Source of the DNA: JAUIIK01 sp963745675
GTDB taxonomy: Bacteria > Chloroflexota > Chloroflexia > Thermomicrobiales > CFX8
Direction: 5' to 3'
NCBI GenBank assembly: GCA_963745675.1
Contig: CAVUYM010000009.1
Location: 124,001-188,000 of the forward strand
Length of the DNA stretch: 64,000 nt
The notes beneath the pieces were generated by a model. It was not told the origin of the DNA, searched no databases, and saw only the letters and a list, made by a program, of their open reading frames with translations. Positions 47,849 through 55,935 of this stretch are shown here, one piece after another (the first letter of the stretch is position 1; each line of letters opens with the position of its first letter). Position numbers and translations under genes: made by a program.

Positions 47849-48260
47849 ATTCACTCCAAACCAGCGGCATCGTGCCACACGTTTGAAGTCTAGGTAAGTG
47901 TCATAAAGACAGGATGAAGTGCAGGGCTGAGGAATGCCGGCAGCCTGTCATCCTTCAACGCTCTTCGAGATTCACCGGCATAGATAGCGACGATGCGGTG
48001 TTCGAAAGAGGAACATAACTGGCGATGACGCAGGGGCGAAGCCTGTCTCATTTGTTCCACCAATTGCATGGTAGGCATGGGGATTTCGGTGACTTTGCGC
48101 CGTTTCCCCACCCCCTGGTCGCCAAGCGCGAGCTGGACCGTTTCAATCGAGTCCAGATGCTGGTGCAAACACCGCTCCGAATACGCCACTAAGGAAGCGG
48201 TCCTGGATGACACGTTTGCCGTCCAGGACACGATGGGAAGTTGATCGAGCGGGGAGAATC
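47849..48260. other. Gene-poor region with a possible degraded reading frame
   Basis: A minus-strand open frame of 113 codons (47890-48231) contains a protein-like stretch LHQHLDSIETVQLALGDQGVGKRRKV, which looks like a real but unrecognised protein, without a good ribosome site or clean ends. It may be a fragment of a decayed gene. Nothing else is visible apart from the promoter region of the two-component operon. Confidence 0.3.
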
Positions 48261-48638
48261 CTAGTTCGCGACGACAAGCCCGCCGAGTTGAGGAACGATC
48301 TCCTCCGGGGCTTCCGCGCCCTGAAGGACGAGGACGACCGCCGCTGGTGGCGGATCCATCTCGTCGATCGCTTCCTGGGGTTCGGGGATGTAGCGGCCGT
48401 CTTCCCAGTCACCGTCGCCGAGCGATTCGCAGAGCCATGTGCGCGAGGCGATTGCGTTTGATCCGAGGCGCCGGCGGGTGCGCTCCTGATAGCGGTCGAT
48501 GCCGCTGTCAGGAGCGAGAACGTAAATTTCGGTCAGCTTGCGGCCCCGGTGGCGCAGCCGCTTGAGGATGTTCGTCGCCGTCTTTTCATCGATCGTATCG
48601 CCATCCATGCCACGGTCAGTTTTCAGATAGTAGTTCAC
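48261..48638 (-). CDS. Hypothetical protein
   Basis: A 125-residue protein starting at GTG, with GGAGGAAAT just before it. N-terminal NYYLKTDRGMDGDTIDEKTATNILKRLR and a C-terminal acidic, Pro-rich half ending GGLVVAN. No signal peptide, helix or recognised motif. Stand-alone. Confidence 0.5.
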   Translation of the reverse strand: MNYYLKTDRGMDGDTIDEKTATNILKRLRHRGRKLTEIYVLAPDSGIDRYQERTRRRLGSNAIASRTWLCESLGDGDWEDGRYIPEPQEAIDEMDPPPAAVVLVLQGAEAPEEIVPQLGGLVVAN

Positions 48639-48798
48639 ATTTCCTCCACGATATCAGCCGACCGCGATGATCGGGCGGTAGCGTCACAAATATACTACGG
48701 CATGACTCGGGTATTGAATGAGACAGGGATCTGTACCATCCAGGCTCAGTCTCGTCTACGATGCTGGAGTGATTGGCAGCATACAGTGAAAAGTGTGG

Positions 48799-49122
48799 AT
48801 GATGTTTTTCGAGCTACGACAGTATCACGTGCGACCGGGGAAACAGGCGGACTGGGTGAAGTGCATTGAAGAGGAGATCATCCCCTTTCAGACGAAGATG
48901 GGCATGGTCGTGATTGGCAGCTTCGTCGGTGAGCAGGATGACTCGATCTACTACTGGATTCGGCGTTTCGAGAGCGAAGAACAACGCGAGCAGCTCTACG
49001 CCGCCGTCTACGAGAGCGACACCTGGAAGAACGACATCGCGCCGAAGATTCCAGACATGCTCGATCGCGAAAAGATGGTCATCACCCGATTGACCGCAAC
49101 GCCGAAATCTGTCATCCAGTAG
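48799..49122 (+). CDS. NIPSNAP family protein
   Basis: A 108-residue dimeric alpha/beta-barrel protein of the NIPSNAP family. MFFELRQYHVRPGKQADWVK at the start, VVIGSFVGEQDDSIYYWIRRFES in the middle, and a C-terminal TWKNDIAPKIPDML helix. Intact. It converges on hemB, whose last bases overlap its stop. Function of bacterial members is unknown. Confidence 0.85.
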   Translation: MMFFELRQYHVRPGKQADWVKCIEEEIIPFQTKMGMVVIGSFVGEQDDSIYYWIRRFESEEQREQLYAAVYESDTWKNDIAPKIPDMLDREKMVITRLTATPKSVIQ

Positions 49123-50140
49123 CGACTGGAATGCGGGCGCCCCGACGTGCCTCGGAGCGTTCTTCGTCGAGCCAGCGCGCCGCCTGTTTGGCGTGATAGG
49201 TGATGATCTGGCCCGCACCGGCGCGCTTCATCGCGGTTAGCGTCTCAAGCGTCACCCGGCGCTCGTCGATCCAGCCTGCCTGCCCGGCGGCGCGGATCAT
49301 CGAGTATTCGCCACTGACGTTGTAGGCGAAGAGCGGTACGTCGAAGCGTTCCCGCGCACCGGCGATGACATCGAGATAGGCGACTGCTGGCTTGAGCATG
49401 ATCGCGTCCGCGCCCTCGGCGATGTCGGCGGCGATTTCAGCATAGGCTTCGCGGGCGTTGCCGGGGTCCATCTGATGACTACGCCGGTCGCCAAAGCTAG
49501 GCACCGACTGTGCCGCGTCGCGAAATGGGCCGTAGTAGGCGGACGCGTACTTGGCAGCGTAGGAGAGGATCGGCGTCTCCAGGAAGCCGTTCTGGTCGAG
49601 TGCCTGGCGCATCGCTGCAACCCGGCCATCCATCATGTCTGACGGCGCAACGATGTCGACGCCTGCCTCGGCCTGCACGACGGCGACGCGGGCTAGCAAC
49701 GCAATCGTCTCGTCGTTCAGGATGTGCTCGCCGTCCAGCAGCCCGCAGTGACCGTGGTCGGTATATTCGCAGAGGCAGACGTCGCCGATGACGACGAAAT
49801 CCGGGTCGTGCGCCTTGATCGCTCGAATCGCTCGCTGAATGATGCCATCGGGGTTATAGGCGTCTGTACCAGCTGGATCTTTGTGCTCGGGGATGCCGAA
49901 GAGAATCGTAGAGCCGATGCCGAGTTCCCGTAATTCGTCGATTTCCCCACGCAACTGATCGACCGAAAGTTGATAGATGTCCGGCATTGACGGCACTTCG
50001 GTGCGCACATTGACGCCGTGAGTGACGAAGAGCGGATAGACGAAATCATCGACGCTCAGTCGCGTTTCTCGCACCATGTTGCGCATTCCCGGTGTTTGCC
50101 GGAGGCGACGAAATCGCCGAAAACCATTACCTTGTTCCAT
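49112..50140 (-). CDS. hemB: Delta-aminolevulinic acid dehydratase (porphobilinogen synthase)
   Basis: A 342-residue cytosolic enzyme joining two 5-aminolevulinates to porphobilinogen, in tetrapyrrole synthesis. The zinc site is DVCLCEYTDHGHCG with three Cys, so this is the zinc-dependent form. Active-site Lys residues are in YAAKYASAYYGPFRDA and AIMLKPAVAYLD. Typical length, intact. It overlaps the end of hemD by 14 bases, last in the hemC-hemD-hemB operon. Confidence 0.96.
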   Translation of the reverse strand: MEQGNGFRRFRRLRQTPGMRNMVRETRLSVDDFVYPLFVTHGVNVRTEVPSMPDIYQLSVDQLRGEIDELRELGIGSTILFGIPEHKDPAGTDAYNPDGIIQRAIRAIKAHDPDFVVIGDVCLCEYTDHGHCGLLDGEHILNDETIALLARVAVVQAEAGVDIVAPSDMMDGRVAAMRQALDQNGFLETPILSYAAKYASAYYGPFRDAAQSVPSFGDRRSHQMDPGNAREAYAEIAADIAEGADAIMLKPAVAYLDVIAGARERFDVPLFAYNVSGEYSMIRAAGQAGWIDERRVTLETLTAMKRAGAGQIITYHAKQAARWLDEERSEARRGARIPVATG

Positions 50141-50924
50141 AGTTCCCCACCTTATTCTGTTCCTTCTTCTGCTTGACTTGCATTAATGCTTCGATCATCC
50201 CCCGAATCGATGCCTCCGTCGCAATAATTGGAGACGTACATCCGGCAGCGCAGGCAGCCTTCGCCGTTGTCGGTCCGATACAGACGATGGGTGTTGTGGC
50301 AAACCAGCCGGCTTCTGCGACAGCGGCGATATTTCTGATCGCCGACGGTGAGGTGAAAGTCGCAACGTCGATCTCGTCCGGCTTCGGTGGAGATAAGCCC
50401 TCCGGCGTAAGCGTCTCATAGACAGCGAGCTGGACAACGCCCGCTCCCGCTGCTCGTAAGCGTTGGGGTAGCTCCGAGCCGGCAATGCGCGATGCTGGGA
50501 AAAGCACGAGCGCGCCGTCAATACCGTTGGATTCCAGGCGTGCTGCCAGATCGTCCGCGTTGGCGGGGTTGGCCACAATAGCTGGCATTCCTCCCAATCG
50601 GTGCAACGCGGCCTCGGTCGCCTGCCCGACGACGCCGATCCTTATCGACGCCAGCGTTCGCCTTGCATCCAGGTTCAGCGCATCGAAACGCCGCTCAATG
50701 GCTTTGACGGCGTTCGCACTGGTTAGCAAAAGCCAGTCGAAGCGATCGGGAGCGCTCAATGCTTCGTCGAGTCCAGGAGGATTTCGAAAGCGGATCTCGA
50801 TTGCAGGGCAAATGACGGGAACCGCTCCGAGTTCAGACAGCCTTGCTGCGAAGCTTTCGCTGGCGCTGCGCTCGCGAGTGACGAGAACCCGCAGACCGGA
50901 AAGAGTGTGTTCTTGCATCGTCAC
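50127..50924 (-). CDS. hemD: Uroporphyrinogen-III synthase
   Basis: A 265-residue enzyme that closes and inverts ring D of hydroxymethylbilane to give uroporphyrinogen III. Two-domain sequence typical of the poorly conserved family: LRVLVTRERSASESFAARL, RFDWLLLTSANAVKAI, SIRIGVVGQATEAAL, DVATFTSPSAIRNI and PIVCIGPTTAKAA. Start GTG overlaps the hemC stop (GTGA). Position in the operon confirms the call. Confidence 0.92.
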   Translation of the reverse strand: MTMQEHTLSGLRVLVTRERSASESFAARLSELGAVPVICPAIEIRFRNPPGLDEALSAPDRFDWLLLTSANAVKAIERRFDALNLDARRTLASIRIGVVGQATEAALHRLGGMPAIVANPANADDLAARLESNGIDGALVLFPASRIAGSELPQRLRAAGAGVVQLAVYETLTPEGLSPPKPDEIDVATFTSPSAIRNIAAVAEAGWFATTPIVCIGPTTAKAACAAGCTSPIIATEASIRGMIEALMQVKQKKEQNKVGNYGTR

Positions 50925-51838
50925 CGCCCTGACCGCATGCGCTGCCCAGCTCCTGCGGCCACGCTCTGGATTTCAGCAGCGCTGGCGACACATTGGTCAG
51001 AGCGCACGTTGCGCAGATCGTCGTCTGCGACCATTAGCCGAAGGGTCACTGTTCCATTCTCGAGCGTCCCGTGTGCGCCAATAGGCATCGTGCAGCCGCC
51101 ACCGAACTCTCGCAGAAATGCCCGCTCGGCAGCCGTCGTCGTCTCAGTATCCGGTTCGTTGATCGCGGCAAGAATATCTCGGGTCAGGCCGTCATCCACA
51201 AGACAGTCGACTCCGAGGGCCGCCTGGCCCGGAGGAGGGGTGAAGCGGTCGAGGTCGAGCACCTGAGCGATCAAATGCTCGTAGCCCATGCGCCTGACTC
51301 CGGCTGCAGCCAGGATCGCGCCGTCGTAGCGCTCCGGGCTACCGTCCATAACTTTGCTCACCCTGGTATCAACATTCCCGCGCAGCTCAACGATTTCAAT
51401 GTCTGGACGGACATGGAGCAGCTGCGCCATCCTGCGCCTGCTGCTCGTGCCCACCCTCGCGCCCTCAGGCAGATCATCCAGGGTTGCGCCGGATGCTGAC
51501 AGGAAGACATCGTGTGGATCATCCCGGTCCAGGACTGCCGCAAGGGCAAGCTCGTCCGGCAATATAGAAGGAAGATCCTTGAGCGAATGCACGGCGCAAT
51601 CAGCTTCACCGTCCAGAACCGCCTGCTGTACCTCTTTGACGAAGATGCCCTGCCCTCCGATGATCGTCAATGGCGTCTGCTTGTCGCGGTCGCCAATCGT
51701 GCTAATGATGACGAGTTCGCACTCTAGCGATGGGAAAGTCGCTTCCAGCCGCTCTTTGACTCGATTTGCCTGGAGCCGGGCCAGCGCGCTGCCGCGTGTC
51801 CCGATACGAAATGTTCCTTCGAAACCGTCTAGTTGCAC
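50921..51838 (-). CDS. hemC: Hydroxymethylbilane synthase (porphobilinogen deaminase)
   Basis: A 305-residue enzyme polymerising four porphobilinogens. RIGTRGSALARLQA at the N-terminus, HSLKDLPSILPDEL, GTSSRRRMAQL, LRGNVDTRVSKV, and the cysteine that carries the dipyrromethane cofactor in FGGGCTMPIGAH. Starts at GTG. First of the hemCDB operon. No hemA or hemL in the window. Confidence 0.96.
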   Translation of the reverse strand: MQLDGFEGTFRIGTRGSALARLQANRVKERLEATFPSLECELVIISTIGDRDKQTPLTIIGGQGIFVKEVQQAVLDGEADCAVHSLKDLPSILPDELALAAVLDRDDPHDVFLSASGATLDDLPEGARVGTSSRRRMAQLLHVRPDIEIVELRGNVDTRVSKVMDGSPERYDGAILAAAGVRRMGYEHLIAQVLDLDRFTPPPGQAALGVDCLVDDGLTRDILAAINEPDTETTTAAERAFLREFGGGCTMPIGAHGTLENGTVTLRLMVADDDLRNVRSDQCVASAAEIQSVAAGAGQRMRSGR

Positions 51839-51913
51839 CTTCGAACCGCGCTCCTATCTTGACCGGCCTGCTAGGATGAAGTCTACGCCGCTTTCGCCGC
51901 TAGAGTGTCATCG

Positions 51914-51943
51914 TTGACGGTTTGGCAGGAGGCGGGGTACAAT
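51914..51943 (+). promoter_or_regulatory. Promoter of the rplU-rpmA-rpmE operon
   Basis: TTGACG at 51914-51919 and TACAAT at 51938-51943 with an 18-base spacer, about 88 bases before the rplU start. Close to the housekeeping sigma-70 consensus. Confidence 0.6.
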
Positions 51944-51956
51944 CGTCAGTCGGGTC

Positions 51957-51980
51957 GGGCGCTGCAGGCGTCCAGTTTTT
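51957..51980 (+). terminator. Attenuator-like hairpin in the rplU leader
   Basis: A 6-bp stem GGGCGC / GCGTCC (one G-U) with loop TGCAG, followed by AGTTTTT, placed inside the leader about 50 bases before the L21 start. It looks like an intrinsic terminator and could act in attenuation. A second stem CGGGG / CCCCG follows at 51992-52010. Confidence 0.45.
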
Positions 51981-52031
51981 GCATGCACAATCGGGGTTCG
52001 GATTTCCCCGTCTATTCAGCTGGAGGTCCAC

Positions 52032-52346
52032 ATGTACGCGGTAGTCAAAACCGGCGGCACACACCACCGCGTCGAGGTGGGCGATGTTCTCGAGATCCAG
52101 AAGTTGCCGGCGGATGTCGGCGACGCAGTCGAGTTCGATGAAGTCGTCATGGTCTCGGCCGAGTCTGGCGTCTCTATCGGACAGCCCAACGTCGAGGGCG
52201 CAAGAGTCCTGGCAACAGTGACAGAGCAGTTCCGTGGCCCGAAGCTGACAATCTTCAAATACAAACCCAAGAAGCGCTACCGACGTAAGACCGGCCACCG
52301 TCAGGATCTGACGCGGATCAAGATCGACGCCATCGAAGCCGGCTAG
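52032..52346 (+). CDS. rplU: 50S ribosomal protein L21
   Basis: A 104-residue large-subunit protein that binds 23S rRNA. MYAVVKTGGTHHRVEVGDVLEIQKL at the start and FKYKPKKRYRRKTGHRQDLTRIKI at the end are canonical. GGAGG lies five bases before the ATG. First gene of the rplU-rpmA-rpmE cluster. Confidence 0.97.
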   Translation: MYAVVKTGGTHHRVEVGDVLEIQKLPADVGDAVEFDEVVMVSAESGVSIGQPNVEGARVLATVTEQFRGPKLTIFKYKPKKRYRRKTGHRQDLTRIKIDAIEAG

Positions 52347-52408
52347 GCAAGCGCAGGAATATTCTGACTATTTTGACGTTTTAAGTCGAGTAGAAGGCGG
52401 GGAATCCC

Positions 52409-52687
52409 ATGGCACATAAAAAAGGCGCCGGTAGTACACGTAACGGGCGTGACAGCAATAGTAAGCGTCTCGGCGTAAAGCTATTCGACGGTAACGCTGT
52501 ACGGGCCGGTGGGATCATCGTACGCCAGCGCGGAACCCGCATTTATGCCGGCAGTAACGTCGGCATGGGTAAGGACCACACGCTCTTCTCGAAGATTGAC
52601 GGCCTGGTGAAGTTCGAACCCATAAGCCGGAGCAAGAAGCGTGTCAGTGTCTATCCCTACCAGGGTTCGGCCGTTTCTGGAGATTAG
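52409..52687 (+). CDS. rpmA: 50S ribosomal protein L27
   Basis: A 92-residue ribosomal protein near the peptidyl-transferase centre. MAHKKGAGSTRNGRDSNSKRLGVK needs no N-terminal processing (no Firmicutes-type leader), then GGIIVRQRGTRIYAGSNVGMGKDHTLFSKIDG. Normal length. 62 bases after rplU. Confidence 0.97.
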   Translation: MAHKKGAGSTRNGRDSNSKRLGVKLFDGNAVRAGGIIVRQRGTRIYAGSNVGMGKDHTLFSKIDGLVKFEPISRSKKRVSVYPYQGSAVSGD

Positions 52688-52740
52688 ACGTCCTTCAACC
52701 GGCTGGACGTCATTGACGAATATTGGAGTAAGTTAGAGCA

Positions 52741-53115
52741 ATGAGAACCGGAATACATCCCGACTACGTCGATGCGAAGATCACCTGCATGTCCTGCGGG
52801 ACTGAATGGGAAACACGTTCGACCAAACCGGAAATTCGCATTGAGCTGTGTAGCAATTGTCATCCCTTCTATACCGGTCAACAGCGCATCGTCGACACTG
52901 CAGGGCAGGTCGAGCGCTTCATGAACCGGCTCGAACGGGCCGACGAATCGCCGCGCCGCAAGAAGGCCGAACGCCGCCAGGCTCGCATGGATCAGCGCCG
53001 CCAGTTGCGCAGCCAGGAAGAGCAACTGCTGGTGGTCGGTGGCACACCGGAAGCCGCTCAGGCAGCTGTCGAAGCGGCTGCAGAACCCGAAGCCGAGTCG
53101 AAAAGCACCGACTGA
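52741..53115 (+). CDS. rpmE: 50S ribosomal protein L31 with long C-terminal extension
   Basis: The first 70 residues are a zinc-binding (C+) L31: ITCMSCGTEWETRST and ELCSNCHPFYTGQQRIVDTAGQVERF, with two CxxC pairs. Usual L31 ends there; this one continues for about 54 residues with a very basic stretch (RRKKAERRQARMDQRRQL) and an Ala/Glu-rich tail. Intact and followed by a terminator. Confidence 0.95.
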   Translation: MRTGIHPDYVDAKITCMSCGTEWETRSTKPEIRIELCSNCHPFYTGQQRIVDTAGQVERFMNRLERADESPRRKKAERRQARMDQRRQLRSQEEQLLVVGGTPEAAQAAVEAAAEPEAESKSTD

Positions 53116-53140
53116 TCGTCGCATAGGTCATTTGAACTAG

Positions 53141-53174
53141 ATGGGAGCGAGGTCTTTCGCACTTCGCTCCCATT
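53141..53174 (+). terminator. Rho-independent terminator after rpmE
   Basis: A 10-bp perfect stem ATGGGAGCGA / TCGCTCCCAT with a 13-base loop, followed by TGTTGTG. Lies 26 bases past the L31 stop and ends the ribosomal-protein operon. Confidence 0.75.
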
Positions 53175-53297
53175 GTTGTGTCCCTCCCACTCTTTCAATA
53201 CTCAGATGGTGTCAGATGTGAACTTCGGATCTATCGAGCCGATTGACGATGACTGTTGCCAGTTCGCCCCAACGTATCCGTTGAGGAAATAGCTCAT

Positions 53298-53528
53298 ATG
53301 AATACGTCACTTCACCCCACCCGAACCTCCATGACTCGCAGCGATCTCGTGGCTGCTGGATTCACGCCGGCCGAGATCGATGCTCTCGAGGCAATACGGG
53401 CGACTTACCCCTACGTCGAATTCTTTGATTCCCGCCAGGAGCTTCAGCGCTTGCGGTTCATGAAGTGGATGATTAAGCCGGGATTCGGCATTGCTGACCT
53501 AGTTTTCTGCATAATCAATGCTCCGTAG
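53298..53528 (+). CDS. Small hypothetical protein
   Basis: A 76-residue soluble protein: TRSDLVAAGFTPAEIDALEAIRATYPYVEFFDSRQELQRLRFMKWMI. The pattern looks conserved (I believe similar short proteins occur in related genomes) but no function is known. ATG at 53298 has GAGGA upstream. It lies between the L31 terminator and greA, on the same strand. Confidence 0.65.
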   Translation: MNTSLHPTRTSMTRSDLVAAGFTPAEIDALEAIRATYPYVEFFDSRQELQRLRFMKWMIKPGFGIADLVFCIINAP

Positions 53529-53637
53529 GATGCCGCAAAAGTTAATCCGCGATATAATCCTCGGCCATGCCACTTCATTCCGGGATGAAGCACCGCGCGC
53601 ATTGCCGATTATTTCAAACGTCTCACGGGGTACATCA

Positions 53638-54105
53638 ATGTCAAATCAAATTCCGATAACCAAAGAAGGGCTTGAGCATCTCAAGTCTGAACTCGATCAG
53701 CTCATAACCATACGGCGGCCGGACATTATCAAGGCTATAGCCGCCGCGCGTGAAGAAGGCGATCTCCGGGAAAATGCCGGCTACGATGCCGCACGTCACG
53801 ACCAAGCAATGACCGAACGGCGCATCCGCGAGATAGAAGACCGTATCCGCCGGGCCGTCATCATCGATCCGAAGAAGGCAACTTCGATTCAAGTCGGGTC
53901 CACCGTCACCATAGAAATCGATGGTGAAGAAGAGACCTATACGATCGTCGGCGCGATTGAGGCAAAGCCCGCCCAGGGAAAGATTTCGAACGAATCGCCG
54001 ATTGGCAAGGCGCTCCTGGGCCGCAAGGCCGGCGATGTCATCGACATCCGCACCCCCTCATCTATCCTCAACGCCCGCATCGTCTCGCTCGATGGATCAA
54101 TCTGA
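53638..54105 (+). CDS. greA: Transcription elongation factor GreA
   Basis: A 155-residue RNA polymerase cleavage factor that rescues backtracked complexes. The coiled coil has the catalytic acidic tip ARE-EGDLRENAGYDAARH (Asp and Glu), and the C-terminal FKBP-like domain has YTIVGAIEAKPAQGKISNESPIGKALLG. The frame is open upstream, but ATG at 53638 starts the conserved protein with GGGG before it. Confidence 0.96.
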   Translation: MSNQIPITKEGLEHLKSELDQLITIRRPDIIKAIAAAREEGDLRENAGYDAARHDQAMTERRIREIEDRIRRAVIIDPKKATSIQVGSTVTIEIDGEEETYTIVGAIEAKPAQGKISNESPIGKALLGRKAGDVIDIRTPSSILNARIVSLDGSI

Positions 54106-54753
54106 GCGCGAGCTCCTAGCTAGCGCTGGAAGTCACGTCACGGGAACTCTGTCAGGATCACGATCCTGCTCATGATATTGCCCACCTTCAGCGTGTGGTG
54201 GCTAATGCCGAACCTGCTCATCAAGCGTGAGTGCTCGAACGCCTGCCGACTCGATGAATTTGTTGTTATCGCTGCCTGCTGGCTGCACGACATAGTCCAG
54301 TTTCCGAAAGGGACCGGACAGCCTGGAGAATCGGCGCGCCGTTCTGCGGAATTCGCCGCTCAGTGTCTCAAAGAGCTTGAGGTAGATCAGGACCGGGTGA
54401 CGCATATCGCGGCAGCCGTGCGCACCCATAGCTATTCCGGTGGCGAAGGGCCAGCTACGCTGGAAGCCGCAATCGTCCAGGATGCGGACCGTCTCGACGC
54501 GCTTGGAGCGGTGGGTATTGCCCGTCTTTTCGTCGTTGCCGGGACTCTTGCATCCGCCCTGTATCACCCCGACGACCCGCGGGCTGAACAGCGCCCGCTT
54601 GAGGATGCTCGCTACGCTCTCGACCACATCTCCACGAAACTGGTGAAACTTCCAGGGCTAATGAACACCGTCACGGGCCGCCGGATCGCGGAAGAGCGCC
54701 TGACTTACTTGCTCGCCTATCGCGATCAGTTTTTCAGCGAGATAGACGCATGA
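54092..54753 (+). CDS. HD-domain phosphohydrolase (two frameshifts)
   Basis: About 220 codons of an HD-superfamily protein. MDQSERELLASAGSHV overlaps the greA stop; after a shift near 54140, LCQDHDPAHDIAHLQRVVANAEP supplies the first His; after another near 54225, AACWLHDIVQFPKG is the HD pair, with AAVRTHSYSGGEGPATLEAAIVQDADRLDALGAVGIAR giving the later His and Asp. This is the YedJ/YpgQ-like group of metal-dependent phosphohydrolases; the substrate is unknown. Overlap with greA suggests one transcript. Confidence 0.8.
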
Positions 54754-54826
54754 ACGCGTGATCACCCGATTGGCCGATTCCGGCAAAATGTCGCGTCCAC
54801 TCATTCAGTGCCAGCCATACGCTACC

Positions 54827-55748
54827 CTACGGTTCAAACTTCTTCGGAGCAACAATCTCACGCGGGATGCGGCCGGAGCGGTTGAGGTCGCTGGTCTGGC
54901 GGAAACTTTCGAAGATCGCGATGATCTCTTTTGCTGATTCTTCGATTGACTTGCCGGTGATGTCGATGATCGGCCAGGGGTAGCCGCGGCGGACAATCCG
55001 GCGGAAGTGGGCAATCTCTTCTCGGATCTTGTCTGGGTCGGCGTACTCTCCGTCGGTGAGCTGATCCAGCGATTCCAGTCGCGCCCGGCGGATACGCTCC
55101 AGGTGGTGGGCTTCGATCGTCAGCGCGACGATCTTCTGCTGTTCGATCTGCTCCAGAATTGCCGGCGGGTCGACGCCGAGAATGATCGGGACGTTGGCGA
55201 CGCGCCAGCCGCGCATCGACAGATAGATTGATAGCGGGGTCTTCGACGTGCGCGAGACGCCGACGAGCACACAATCGGCCTGGTCGAGATCGTCGAGGCT
55301 CTGACCATCGTCGTGTTGGACGGTGAACTGGATAGCGTCGATGCGCTCGAAGTATTCATCAGTCGGAGCCTGGGAGACGCCCGGCTGGAGAATCGGCTTG
55401 CGCGCCGACCTCCTGTTCGATATAACCGATTAGCGGACCGATCAGATCGACGTGGGGGATGAGCCGCAGGCGGCACTCGCGTACCAGCAGGTTACGCAGA
55501 TCCTGGACGACGATGGTGTGAACGACGATAGCTTCACTCGCGCTCGCCTCGCGGACAACGCGCAATACCTGTTCGCGGGTGCGTATGCCGGGGCGTCGAT
55601 TGACGCGAAATGCGACGCCGGGAAATTGAGCAGTCGCCGCGTTGACTGCAGCGTCGGCCGTTGCACCGCCGCCATCGGAGACGATAAATAGCGTCGCCGA
55701 TCTCCCGGGCATACCCTGTCGTTGAATGCTGCCCGATTGGCTGCTCAT
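54827..55748 (-). CDS. PPDK/PEP-synthase regulatory kinase-phosphorylase (one frameshift)
   Basis: About 307 codons of the PSRP (DUF299) family, bifunctional kinase/pyrophosphorylase that controls pyruvate phosphate dikinase or PEP synthase. LFIVSDGGGATADAAVNAA at the N-terminus, the P-loop-like ADCVLVGVSRTSKTPLSIYLS, GWRVANVPIILGVDPP, and the C-terminal WPIIDITGKSIEESAKEII. The frame changes near 55390. Length fits the family. No ppdK in the window. Confidence 0.88.
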
Positions 55749-55935
55749 GATCGCCCGCTACTTCCCGCTACCGTCACGACTCGAATGACCATCGATCTTA
55801 ACCAATTTGAGCGTAGCCGAGTACAGTGCTAACGATTATCTAGTCGAAGATGTCTTCTCAATCATCGGGTCTGTCACAGGTCCGTCATTTGTGGGTTGTA
55901 CACTACCTGCGAGCCAGCGTCGGCAGATATCGAAG

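Noticed and set aside
47890..48231. 113-codon minus-strand frame as a gene
   Set aside because: Partly protein-like but without ribosome site, clean ends or a recognised family; listed only as a possible degraded frame.
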